Positions 35,459 through 44,329 of a DNA stretch of 64,000 nt are shown here, in pieces. The stretch lies in NCBI GenBank assembly GCA_900539225.1, contig UQBO01000004.1, positions 1 through 64,000 on the forward strand. The letters run 5' to 3'. This DNA comes from an uncultured Eubacteriales bacterium. Lineage in GTDB: Bacteria > Bacillota > Clostridia > Tissierellales > Peptoniphilaceae. The translations under genes were made by a program, and so were the position numbers. The notes beneath the pieces were generated by a model. It saw only the letters and a program-made list of their open reading frames with translations, made no database searches and had not been told where the DNA came from. Within the stretch, counting starts at the first letter, position 1. Each line of letters starts with the position of its first letter.

Positions 35459-36690
35459 TGAATAAAGTATATGATGTAGCTATAGTTGGCGCAGGAGCTG
35501 CAGGTATTTTTACTGCTGTTAACTGTGCTAAACGCGGCAAAAGTGTAATATTATATGATAAAAACAAATACCCTGGAAGAAAGCTGAGAATAACTGGTAA
35601 GGGCAGGTGCAATATTTGTAATTACTCTGAAAATGACAATATACTTAAAAATATTGTACACAACGAAAAATTTATGTATAGCTCCTTAAATAATTATTCG
35701 GCTAATGATCTTATTAAATTTTTTAATGACAATGGCATAAAAACTAAAGTCGAAAGAGGCAATAGAGTATTCCCTCAGTCAGATGACGCCATGGAAATAA
35801 TTGAATTGTTTAAGAAACTTATAAAGGGCTTGAATATAGAATTTAAAAATGAAAGTACAGTTAAAGATTTAGAAAAAAATGAAGATTTATTTAAAATAAT
35901 ATCTAATTCTGGAGTAGATTATGCAAAAAACCTTGTAATTGCATGTGGAGGTATGAGTTATAAAGTAACTGGTTCTAATGGTGATGGCTATAGGCTTGCT
36001 CAAAAGTTTGGACACAGTATAAAGCCAATTAAGGCCTCACTTGTTGCGATGAATACAAGTTTAAGTAAAGAGGATAGACTTGAACTTATGGGACTATCAC
36101 TTAGGAATGTAGAAGTAAAAGTCATAAATCAAAAGAAAAAGATTATCTTTAATGAATTTGGAGAGATGTTATTTACACACTTTGGCATATCTGGCCCAAT
36201 AATACTGAGCGCTTCGTCATATATGAAAGATGCTGAAGATTATACTATCTACTTAGATCTAAAACCTGCACTAAATGAAGAACAGCTAGATAATAAGATT
36301 CTAATGCTATTTGAAGAAGAACATCTTAAATCCATTGGCAAGATCCTAGAGAAGCTTCTTCCAAAAAAATTAATAAATATATTTCTAAAGAATATTGACT
36401 TTGATTATTATAAAAAAGCATGTGATATTACAAAACTTGAAAGAACTGCCATTATTAATAATCTTAAACACTTCAATCTTAAGTACGACTCTTTAAGAGA
36501 TATAGATGAAGCAATAATCACTGCAGGCGGAGTTAATGTAAAAGAAATTGATCCTAAGACTATGGAGTCAAAATTAGTAAATAAACTATATATAGTTGGT
36601 GAAGTTTTAGATATAGACGCCTTAACTGGTGGATATAACTTACAAATAGCATTTTCAACAGCTTATCAAGCAGCAATGAGCATTGAGTAG
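35458..36690 (+). CDS. NAD(P)/FAD-dependent oxidoreductase, YhiN/HI0933 (BaiN-like) family
   Basis: Flavoprotein with an N-terminal dinucleotide-binding motif GAGAAGIFTAVNCAKRG (residues 11-27) and the family block PGRKLRITGKGRCNICNYS. The C-terminus has VGEVLDIDALTGGYNLQIAF for FAD binding. Length is 410 aa. Its physiological reaction is unknown. In Clostridia it commonly precedes the cmk-plsC-ispH cluster, as here. One-base overlap with the RpiR gene. Confidence 0.92.
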   Translation: MNKVYDVAIVGAGAAGIFTAVNCAKRGKSVILYDKNKYPGRKLRITGKGRCNICNYSENDNILKNIVHNEKFMYSSLNNYSANDLIKFFNDNGIKTKVERGNRVFPQSDDAMEIIELFKKLIKGLNIEFKNESTVKDLEKNEDLFKIISNSGVDYAKNLVIACGGMSYKVTGSNGDGYRLAQKFGHSIKPIKASLVAMNTSLSKEDRLELMGLSLRNVEVKVINQKKKIIFNEFGEMLFTHFGISGPIILSASSYMKDAEDYTIYLDLKPALNEEQLDNKILMLFEEEHLKSIGKILEKLLPKKLINIFLKNIDFDYYKKACDITKLERTAIINNLKHFNLKYDSLRDIDEAIITAGGVNVKEIDPKTMESKLVNKLYIVGEVLDIDALTGGYNLQIAFSTAYQAAMSIE

Positions 36691-36698
36691 GTGATGGT

Positions 36699-37697
36699 GT
36701 GGTAGTAATTAGAGGAGCAGTAGATGCTCAAAATACGGCTAGTTCAATAATTAATCAAAGCAAAATTTTATTAGAAGAGATAATAAACGTAAATAATTTA
36801 GATAAAAAAGAGATAAAATGCGTTTTATTTACAGTAACTCAAGACTTAGACAAGGCATATCCAGCTCTTGCAGCTAGATACATTGGTTTAAATGATACAG
36901 CTTTGATATGCTTAAACGAAATGCTTGTCAAAGGACAAATGCAAGGCGTTATCAGGCTAAGCGTATTTTATAATAAGGATATAGATAAAAAAGATGTATA
37001 TTTAGGCAAAACACAAAGCTTAAGAAAGGATAAATATATGAATAATAATATAAAAGTAGCTATAGATGGTCCAACAAGTGCTGGCAAAAGCACAATAGCT
37101 AAGCTATTGGCAGAAAAACTTAAGATAAATTATGTGGACACTGGTTCAATGTATAGATCACTAACACTAAAGGTTTTAAACAATAATATTGATCCTAAAT
37201 CTGAAGAAGATGTTGTGGCCTTAGCTGAAAAAACTAAGATAGATTATTTTGAAAACCATATCTTCCTAGATGGGCTTTGTGTTGATGACAAGATAAGAAA
37301 CGAGCGTATTGATAAAAATGTTTCCTATGTTTGTCAATATAGAGATGTAAGAAAAAGACTAGTAAGTTTGCAGCGAGAGATAGCTTCTAAATCATCTGTG
37401 ATTATGGATGGACGTGATATAGGTACAGTTGTATTAAAGGATGCCGACTACAAGTTCTTTTTAACAGCTTCAGCTGACGTAAGAGCCAAAAGAAGATACA
37501 AAGAATACTTGGAAAAAGGTTTAGAAGTTAATTTTGAAGATATAAAGAAGGACCTTATCCGTAGAGATGACTATGATTCACATAGGGAAGTAGATCCACT
37601 TGTAAAAGCAAGTGACGCTATAGAAATAAATACAGATGATAAGAACATCGAAGAAACAGTTGAGCTTATGCTTTCTTATATAAATGGAGATAAATAA
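36699..37697 (+). CDS. Chorismate mutase (AroH type) - cytidylate kinase fusion
   Basis: Residues 1-112 are an AroH-type chorismate mutase. All residues equivalent to the B. subtilis active site are present: Arg5, Arg60, Cys71, Glu74, Arg86, Tyr101 and Arg109. Residues 114-332 are a complete CMP kinase with P-loop GPTSAGKST (124-132), DTGSMYRSLT and DGRDIGTVV. The frame is continuous, with no linker. Methionine 114 (37038) has its own AGAAAGGA site seven bases upstream, so a separate Cmk may also be made from the same message. The start is GTG 36699 with a weak AGGTGAT. The domains have no metabolic link: prephenate synthesis versus CMP/dCMP phosphorylation. Confidence 0.92.
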   Translation: MVVIRGAVDAQNTASSIINQSKILLEEIINVNNLDKKEIKCVLFTVTQDLDKAYPALAARYIGLNDTALICLNEMLVKGQMQGVIRLSVFYNKDIDKKDVYLGKTQSLRKDKYMNNNIKVAIDGPTSAGKSTIAKLLAEKLKINYVDTGSMYRSLTLKVLNNNIDPKSEEDVVALAEKTKIDYFENHIFLDGLCVDDKIRNERIDKNVSYVCQYRDVRKRLVSLQREIASKSSVIMDGRDIGTVVLKDADYKFFLTASADVRAKRRYKEYLEKGLEVNFEDIKKDLIRRDDYDSHREVDPLVKASDAIEINTDDKNIEETVELMLSYINGDK

Positions 37698-38245
37698 TGT
37701 ATAGAGTCATTAGATTTGTTGGAATAATAATTTGCAGAATATTATTCAGATTTGAAATAAAAGGCAAGGAAAATTTAAAACAAGATACAAATTTTATAGT
37801 CGCAGGCAATCATAGATCAAACTGGGACCCCATATTTGTAGCGATGAATTTAGGTACAAACGTTGCTTTCTTCGCAAAAAAAGAACTTTACGAAAATCCA
37901 TTTACAAGATTTATACTTAATAAATCGAACGCTATAAAAGTAGATAGGGAAAAAGCTGATATAAAAGCTATAAAAGATGTTATGAGAACACTTAAGAATG
38001 GCAATAATTTGATTTTCTTCCCAGAAGGCACTAGAAATGTAGATGGAACAGCAAAGGCAAAAGATGGCATACACTTGATTGCAAAAAGAACTGGCACAAA
38101 CATAGTCCCTTGCCATATTGAATCGAGCTACAAAATTTTTTCTAAAGTTAAAATAACTTTTGGTGAAATAATTGATGTAGATGAATTTGAAAAGCTAGAA
38201 GGAGATTTCTCCGAAAACTTAATGGATAGGATAGCATCGTTATAA
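37697..38245 (+). CDS. plsC: 1-acyl-sn-glycerol-3-phosphate acyltransferase
   Basis: Membrane-bound enzyme that adds the second acyl chain to make phosphatidic acid. The catalytic HX4D is His39-RSNW-Asp44, and the glycerophosphate-binding FPEGTR is at 108-113. A hydrophobic N-terminal segment precedes them. Length is 182 aa. One-base overlaps (TAATG) with the genes on both sides. Confidence 0.95.
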   Translation: MYRVIRFVGIIICRILFRFEIKGKENLKQDTNFIVAGNHRSNWDPIFVAMNLGTNVAFFAKKELYENPFTRFILNKSNAIKVDREKADIKAIKDVMRTLKNGNNLIFFPEGTRNVDGTAKAKDGIHLIAKRTGTNIVPCHIESSYKIFSKVKITFGEIIDVDEFEKLEGDFSENLMDRIASL

Positions 38246-40362
38246 TGAAGATATATTTAGCAAAGTACTACGGCTTTTGTTCAGGAGTTAGATTGGCTGT
38301 AAAAAAAGCAAATGAATTTTTAGAAGAAAACAAAGAAGCGGAAATAGTTGGTGACTTAATACACAATCAAACAGTTATCGATGATTTTGCTAGACGTGGA
38401 CTAAAAAAAATTGATGATTATAAAAAAATATTTTCAAATAATATAATCATACGCGCGCATGGTGAAACAATTGAAAACACTAAGCTCCTAGAGGATAATC
38501 ATAAAAATATTTGCGATACAACTTGTATAAAAGTAAAAAATATTCACGAATTAGTGGAAAAATATTCAAATATAGGTTATAATGTTATTATAGCGGGTGA
38601 TAAAGAACATCCAGAAGTAAAAGCTATAGTTTCTCATTCTAAAACAGAAGCAATCGTCATTAAGGATTTAGATGAAGCTAAAGAAATTATTGGCTTAAAT
38701 CATATTGCATTCTTTGCACAATCAACATTCATTCATGATAAATTTGATAAGATGTCAAAGTGCTTAGAAGAGCATAATGAGGATGTGCTTGTATTTAACA
38801 CTATATGCAACGCTACTGAAAACAGACAGAAGGCTGTTAGGGAGCTTGCAAATAAAGTAGATATGGTTTTAGTCTTTGGATCAAATTTCAGTTCAAATAC
38901 TAAAAAATTGTATGAAATTTCAAAAACTATTAATCCAAAAACATATTTACTTGAAAATATTCATGAGCTGGACATGAGTTTAATAAAACCAGATTATAAT
39001 ATTGGTATTACAGCAGGTGCTTCGGTGCCTGATGATATAATTAAGGAGGCAATTAAAGTAATGGAAAATTTAAACCACGATGAAACAATGAAAAAGGAGG
39101 ATGCTAAAGAAACAAAAAAAGATGAAATGATTAAAGCTATTGATGATTCTTTCAAGAGAATATCAAGAGGCGAAATCATTGAAGGTGAAGTTCTTTATGT
39201 AACTGACAACGATGTTAGTGTTAACATCAACTTTAGAAGCGACGGTATAATCAAAAAAGAAGACCTAGCTGAAGAAGATGTTAATCCAAAGGATCTATAT
39301 AAACAAGGCGATAAAATCAAAGTTTATGTAGTTAAGATTGACGATGGAGAAGGTAACGTAGTTCTATCAACTAAGAAGTTGAAAGAAATGGAAGTTTGGG
39401 AAAAGATTGAAGAAGTTAAGGAAAGAGACGAAGTAGTTTCTGTAAAAGTTAAATCTGTCACTAAAGGCGGCTTGATTGTTAACTATAGCGGAATCCAAGG
39501 ATTTATACCAGCTTCATTAGTATCAGTTAGATATAAAGAAAACCTTGAAGAATTTGTTGGACAAAATCTAGATGTTGTAATTATCGACGTTGATATAAAT
39601 AAAAGAAGATTAGTATTCTCTAGAAAAGCTGTTGAAAAGAAAGAGCTTGATAAGAAGAGAGAAGAAGCTTGGGAAAACATCAAAGAAGGAGAAATAGTCA
39701 AAGGTATAGTAGCTAGAATCGTTGATTATGGTGCTTTCATTGACCTAGGCGGAATCGATGGCTTAGTTCACATCACAGACCTTACATGGGGAAGAATTAG
39801 AAATCCTAAAGAAGTTTTAAAACAAGGTGAAGAAATCGAAGTTAAAGTTTTATCAGTAGATAAAGAAAGAAATAGAATTTCACTTGGCTTAAAACAAACA
39901 GTACCTGAACCATGGACAGTATTTACAGAAAAATACCACGAAGGCGATGTTGTTGAAGTAGAAGTTGTTAATATTGAATCATACGGTGCTTTCGTTAGAA
40001 TTATGGAAGGCGTAGATGCTTTACTACACGTTTCACAAATTTCTCATAAGAGAGTTAATGATCCAAAGGACGTATTAAAAGTTGGCGATCGCTTCGAAGT
40101 TATGATTACTGAAATTCATGAAGACAAGAAGGTTAGCGTATCTAAGAGAAGACTTGAAGAACCAGTAGAAGAAGAACAAGAATACGAAGAAGAAGCTCCA
40201 GCAGCTGAAGAAGTTCATGAAGAAGAAAAACCTGAAGTTGAAGAAAAAGAAGTAAAGGAATCTGAAGTAAAAGAATTACCTGTACAAAATGATGACTTAT
40301 CAGAAGATATGGGTGCGTTATTTAAAAATGCAATAGAAAATTCTGAATCAGAAGAACAATAA
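38245..40362 (+). CDS. IspH (HMBPP reductase) - ribosomal protein S1 fusion
   Basis: Residues 1-275 are IspH, the [4Fe-4S] enzyme that makes IPP and DMAPP. Cluster cysteines are Cys12, Cys94 and Cys188. Residues about 305-635 hold four S1 RNA-binding repeats (near 308-380, 393-462, 478-548, 563-635), followed by an acidic Glu-rich tail. The same fusion is known in other Clostridia. A perfect AAGGAGG lies at the junction (39094-39100), probably the old S1 ribosome-binding site. The next in-frame ATG (39127) is too far for efficient use. Length is 705 aa. Confidence 0.95.
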   Translation: MKIYLAKYYGFCSGVRLAVKKANEFLEENKEAEIVGDLIHNQTVIDDFARRGLKKIDDYKKIFSNNIIIRAHGETIENTKLLEDNHKNICDTTCIKVKNIHELVEKYSNIGYNVIIAGDKEHPEVKAIVSHSKTEAIVIKDLDEAKEIIGLNHIAFFAQSTFIHDKFDKMSKCLEEHNEDVLVFNTICNATENRQKAVRELANKVDMVLVFGSNFSSNTKKLYEISKTINPKTYLLENIHELDMSLIKPDYNIGITAGASVPDDIIKEAIKVMENLNHDETMKKEDAKETKKDEMIKAIDDSFKRISRGEIIEGEVLYVTDNDVSVNINFRSDGIIKKEDLAEEDVNPKDLYKQGDKIKVYVVKIDDGEGNVVLSTKKLKEMEVWEKIEEVKERDEVVSVKVKSVTKGGLIVNYSGIQGFIPASLVSVRYKENLEEFVGQNLDVVIIDVDINKRRLVFSRKAVEKKELDKKREEAWENIKEGEIVKGIVARIVDYGAFIDLGGIDGLVHITDLTWGRIRNPKEVLKQGEEIEVKVLSVDKERNRISLGLKQTVPEPWTVFTEKYHEGDVVEVEVVNIESYGAFVRIMEGVDALLHVSQISHKRVNDPKDVLKVGDRFEVMITEIHEDKKVSVSKRRLEEPVEEEQEYEEEAPAAEEVHEEEKPEVEEKEVKESEVKELPVQNDDLSEDMGALFKNAIENSESEEQ

Positions 40363-40373
40363 TAATTGATTTT

Positions 40374-40399
40374 TAAAGGCACGCCTAGGCGTGCCTTTA
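40374..40399. terminator. 26-bp perfect palindrome after the IspH-S1 gene
   Basis: taaaggcacgcct and its exact reverse complement abut, giving a very stable hairpin 11 bases after the stop codon. The T tract is short, so it may be a partial terminator or a 3'-end stabiliser before miaB. Confidence 0.65.
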
Positions 40400-40422
40400 A
40401 TTAGTTAGGAGTAAGACATATA

Positions 40423-41799
40423 TTGAATAGTATAAAAAAATATATCGATGATTATCAAAGTAAATATAAAAAATCACCAAGCTTTATGATTAAAACTTAT
40501 GGCTGTCAGATGAACGAGCGTGACAGCGAATCTATAAGCTGGATACTATCTAATCTTGGCTTTGTAGAGACAGATGATATGATTGAATCTGACATAGTTA
40601 TATTCAATACATGCGCTGTTAGACAAAATGCAGAGAATAAACTATTAGGCAATTTAGGTGATTTAAAGCATCTAATGGAAGCAAATGATTTAGAGAAAAT
40701 CATTATGGTTTGCGGCTGTGTAATGGAGATTGACTCTTCAAGAGAATTTCTAGAAGAAAAATTCAAACACGTAGACATCATATTTGGAACTAATTCCATT
40801 GCCATTTTAGAAGATTTGCTTGAAGAACATCTATCTACAAAGAAGCAAGTTGTAAATATCGATCAAATAAACCTAAAAACAAGAGAAACAATTGGCCAAA
40901 ACAGAAGATATAATTTCAAATCATATGTTAATATCATGTATGGCTGCGATAATTTTTGTACATATTGCATTGTACCATACACTAGAGGCAGGGAAGTATC
41001 AAGAGAGGCAAAGGATATAATAGCTGAGATTAAGCACCTTGTTGATGGCGGCGTAAAAGAAGTGACACTTCTTGGTCAAAATGTTAACTCATATGGAAAA
41101 ACATTAGAGCCTCAAATTTCATTTACTAATCTTATCTATAAGATTGCTGATATCGATGGACTTGAGAGAATTAGGTTTATGACATCTCATCCTAAGGATA
41201 TATCCAAAGAGCTTATATATGCTTTTGATGAGATAGATAAACTTATGCCGTTCTTGCACATACCAGTGCAATCAGGTTCAAATAGAATACTTAAGCTTAT
41301 GAATAGAAAATACACTAGAGAAGATTATCTGGAAAATATAGAGCTTATTAAATCCTTAAAACGTGATATTGCCTTGTCTACAGACATCATAGTAGGCTTT
41401 CCAGACGAAAGTGATAGGGATTTTGAAGATACTATTGATCTAGTTAAAACTGTTGGCTATGATCAAGCCTTTACATTTATATATTCAATAAGACCAGGTA
41501 CTCTTGCTGCTAAGATGCAAAATCAAATTCCTGATGATATTAAAAACGCTAGATTACAAAAACTTATTGATGTGCAAAACGATATTAGCTTAGAAAAGAA
41601 CAAGAAATATATAGGTAAAACACTAAATGTATTAGTAGAAGGAAAATCTTCAAAAGATGAAAATTTCTACTCAGGTAGATCCGAAGAGTTTAAATTAGTA
41701 AACTTTAAAGCAAATGAAGAAGACATTGGCAATATTGTTAAAGTAAAAATAAATGATGTTAAATCATTTTCTATGAATGGTGAGAAAGTTGAAGATTGA
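40423..41799 (+). CDS. miaB: tRNA-2-methylthio-N6-dimethylallyladenosine synthase
   Basis: Radical SAM methylthiotransferase that modifies i6A37 of tRNA. UPF0004-domain cysteines are Cys28, Cys64 and Cys97. The radical SAM motif is Cys175-x3-Cys179-x2-Cys182. A C-terminal TRAM domain follows. The start is TTG 40423 with TAGGAG 11 bases upstream, and no better ATG exists nearby. Length is 458 aa. The partner gene miaA, which makes i6A, is in the same run at 46273. Confidence 0.96.
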   Translation: MNSIKKYIDDYQSKYKKSPSFMIKTYGCQMNERDSESISWILSNLGFVETDDMIESDIVIFNTCAVRQNAENKLLGNLGDLKHLMEANDLEKIIMVCGCVMEIDSSREFLEEKFKHVDIIFGTNSIAILEDLLEEHLSTKKQVVNIDQINLKTRETIGQNRRYNFKSYVNIMYGCDNFCTYCIVPYTRGREVSREAKDIIAEIKHLVDGGVKEVTLLGQNVNSYGKTLEPQISFTNLIYKIADIDGLERIRFMTSHPKDISKELIYAFDEIDKLMPFLHIPVQSGSNRILKLMNRKYTREDYLENIELIKSLKRDIALSTDIIVGFPDESDRDFEDTIDLVKTVGYDQAFTFIYSIRPGTLAAKMQNQIPDDIKNARLQKLIDVQNDISLEKNKKYIGKTLNVLVEGKSSKDENFYSGRSEEFKLVNFKANEEDIGNIVKVKINDVKSFSMNGEKVED

Positions 41800-44329
41800 T
41801 AAAGACAAATTATCTCCTATGATGAAGGAGTATGTAGAACTTAAAGAAAAGAATCAAGATGCTATAGTCATGTATAGGATTGGTGACTTCTTTGAAATGT
41901 TTTTCGACGATGCTATTGAAGCAAGCGAGATACTTGATTTAGTCTTAACAGGACGCGACTGCGGTCTAGATGAAAGAGCGCCTATGTGCGGCGTGCCTGC
42001 TAAAGCTGTTGACGTCTACATCAATAAGCTTGGTCAAAACAATAAAAAAGTTATAATTGTCGATCAAGTAGAAGACCCAAAACTAGCTCAAGGCCTAGTT
42101 AAAAGAGATATAGTAAAGATAGTTACACCAGGCACTACATCAAGCGAAGAAGAGCTTAATAAATATATCATCTACCTTTATATTGATGATATGGGCGCAT
42201 CAATCGTCAAATGCGACTACCTAACAGGTGATATCGATGCTCATGATTATAGTCTTAAGGGCAGTGTCTATGATGTAGTTGATAGCATTTTTAAGTACAA
42301 TGTTGCCGAAGTCTTTATTAATGATGACTATGAAGATATAGAAGACCTTATTAAGTATCTAAATAAAAAATCGCTTGACTATGTAAAGTCTTATAAAGTA
42401 GATAAAAACCTTGATGATATTGTAGTCATTTTAAAAGATAGTCATAATATTAACCTAAAGAAAAATGAATATAGAAAAGCTATTGCTATCTATTATTTAA
42501 TATCTTATCTTGAATACACTCAAAAGAATGATTTGAAGCATTTTAAGTTTGAAAATATCAATGATGATATAAAGACAATGATCCTAGATGATCAAACTAG
42601 ATTAAATCTCGAGATAGACTCATCTTATAATACTAAGTCAAAAACATTATTTGATATACTTAATGATACAAAGACAGCTATGGGTTTAAGATACCTTAAA
42701 AATGCTATGCTAAAGCCGCTTATCAATGCTAGTGATATTAATGAAAGGCTTGATTTAGTCGAATATTTTTATAAAAACGAGATGGAAATGACAGGTATCA
42801 GAAACTATCTTAAAAATATTCGTGATATAGACAGAATTTCCAACAGAATCAATGAGATGACAGTTACAAAGCAGGATATGCTAAGGCTTAAAGACTATAT
42901 TATCTACGCTGAAAATGCTGTAGCTCTTATAAAAGATGAAAATATTAAAGAGATTTTCAAATTTTATGACTTAAATGACTTAGTTAAGCTTATTGATATT
43001 GCCATTGATTCTATGGATAGCGACTATATAATTAAGCTTAATTATAATGCAGAGCTTGACAAATACAGAAGCTTGCAAAATGATTCTTTAAAGGAGATAC
43101 TTCTACTTGAGGACAAGGATAGAAAAAATACAAAGATTAAAAATCTTAAAATAAAGTATAATAAGATACTTGGTTATTTCTATGAGGTTACTAAATCTAA
43201 CTTAAATATGGTTCCTGACTATTTTATAAAAAGAGCTACTCTTGTTAATAGTGAAAGGTTCGTAACAGAAGAGCTTAAAGCTCTTGAAACAGAGATACTT
43301 ACAGCAAAAGATAGATTTGAATCACTTGAGAGAGAGCTATTTAATGATATTAAAAACAAATTATTAGATAGTTTATCTAGGATAAAGAACTTAAGTGAGA
43401 AGATTGCATATCTTGACTTTATAGTTAATCTTGCATATATATCTAGGAAAAATAAATATGTAAGAGCAAGTATAAGTGACGAAGATCTTGTATTAAAAAA
43501 TTCAAGACATCCAGTTATTGAGAAGAATCTCAAAGATACTGCCTTTATTGAGAACGATGCATACTTTGATAGCAATAAGTATATAAAAGTCATCACAGGG
43601 CCAAATATGAGCGGTAAATCGACTTATATGAGACAGATAGCTATATCTTTATACTTAAATCAAATAGGCTCCTTCGTTCCAGCAAACGAGGCAAAATTAC
43701 CTATAGTAGATAGGATATTTACTAGGATAGGCGCATCAGATGATATATCTAGAGGCAATTCAACATTTATGGTTGAGATGAAAGAAGTAAATGAGATACT
43801 AAAGTTTGCTACAAAAGATAGCTTCATCGTTTTAGACGAAGTGGGCAGAGGAACTAGCACTAACGATGGCTTGTCCATTGCCTTTGCAATACTTGAGTAT
43901 ATATCAAAGAAGATTAAGGCTAAGACCATATTCAGTACGCACTATCACGAGATACCTCATTTAACTGAAAAATTTAAAAATGTTGAGCAAATATCTATGG
44001 ATATATTAGAAGATGGCGAAGATCTTATATTCTTAAGAAAGATTAAAAACGAAGCGCAAGACAAGAGCTACGGTATATATGTAGCAAAGCTTAGCGGCAT
44101 TAATGATGACGTTATATCAAGCGCACAAGAGATGATGGATAGACTTGAATACCAGGACCTTAGCGTTAGAAAAAAAGAGAAAGAAACGACAAACATTAGC
44201 CTAGATGAATATAAGTACAGATCTTATGTAGATTCAATCAAGGATATAAATATAAATGCAATGACCCCAATGGATGCTCTAAACGAGCTAAATAAAATAA
44301 TTGAAAGAGCAAAAAAATTAGGTGATTAG
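41777..44329 (+). CDS. mutS: DNA mismatch repair protein MutS
   Basis: Mismatch-recognising ATPase. The N-terminal mismatch motif IGDFFEMFFDDA carries the Phe-x-Glu wedge. The Walker A loop GPNMSGKS is at residues 608-615, and the VGRGTSTNDG and FSTHYHE motifs follow. The length of 850 aa fits MutS1. The start is uncertain: ATG 41777 overlaps miaB by 23 bases without a good ribosome-binding site, while TTG 41789 has GGTGAG four bases upstream. Next to mutL. Confidence 0.97.
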   Translation: MVRKLKIDKDKLSPMMKEYVELKEKNQDAIVMYRIGDFFEMFFDDAIEASEILDLVLTGRDCGLDERAPMCGVPAKAVDVYINKLGQNNKKVIIVDQVEDPKLAQGLVKRDIVKIVTPGTTSSEEELNKYIIYLYIDDMGASIVKCDYLTGDIDAHDYSLKGSVYDVVDSIFKYNVAEVFINDDYEDIEDLIKYLNKKSLDYVKSYKVDKNLDDIVVILKDSHNINLKKNEYRKAIAIYYLISYLEYTQKNDLKHFKFENINDDIKTMILDDQTRLNLEIDSSYNTKSKTLFDILNDTKTAMGLRYLKNAMLKPLINASDINERLDLVEYFYKNEMEMTGIRNYLKNIRDIDRISNRINEMTVTKQDMLRLKDYIIYAENAVALIKDENIKEIFKFYDLNDLVKLIDIAIDSMDSDYIIKLNYNAELDKYRSLQNDSLKEILLLEDKDRKNTKIKNLKIKYNKILGYFYEVTKSNLNMVPDYFIKRATLVNSERFVTEELKALETEILTAKDRFESLERELFNDIKNKLLDSLSRIKNLSEKIAYLDFIVNLAYISRKNKYVRASISDEDLVLKNSRHPVIEKNLKDTAFIENDAYFDSNKYIKVITGPNMSGKSTYMRQIAISLYLNQIGSFVPANEAKLPIVDRIFTRIGASDDISRGNSTFMVEMKEVNEILKFATKDSFIVLDEVGRGTSTNDGLSIAFAILEYISKKIKAKTIFSTHYHEIPHLTEKFKNVEQISMDILEDGEDLIFLRKIKNEAQDKSYGIYVAKLSGINDDVISSAQEMMDRLEYQDLSVRKKEKETTNISLDEYKYRSYVDSIKDININAMTPMDALNELNKIIERAKKLGD

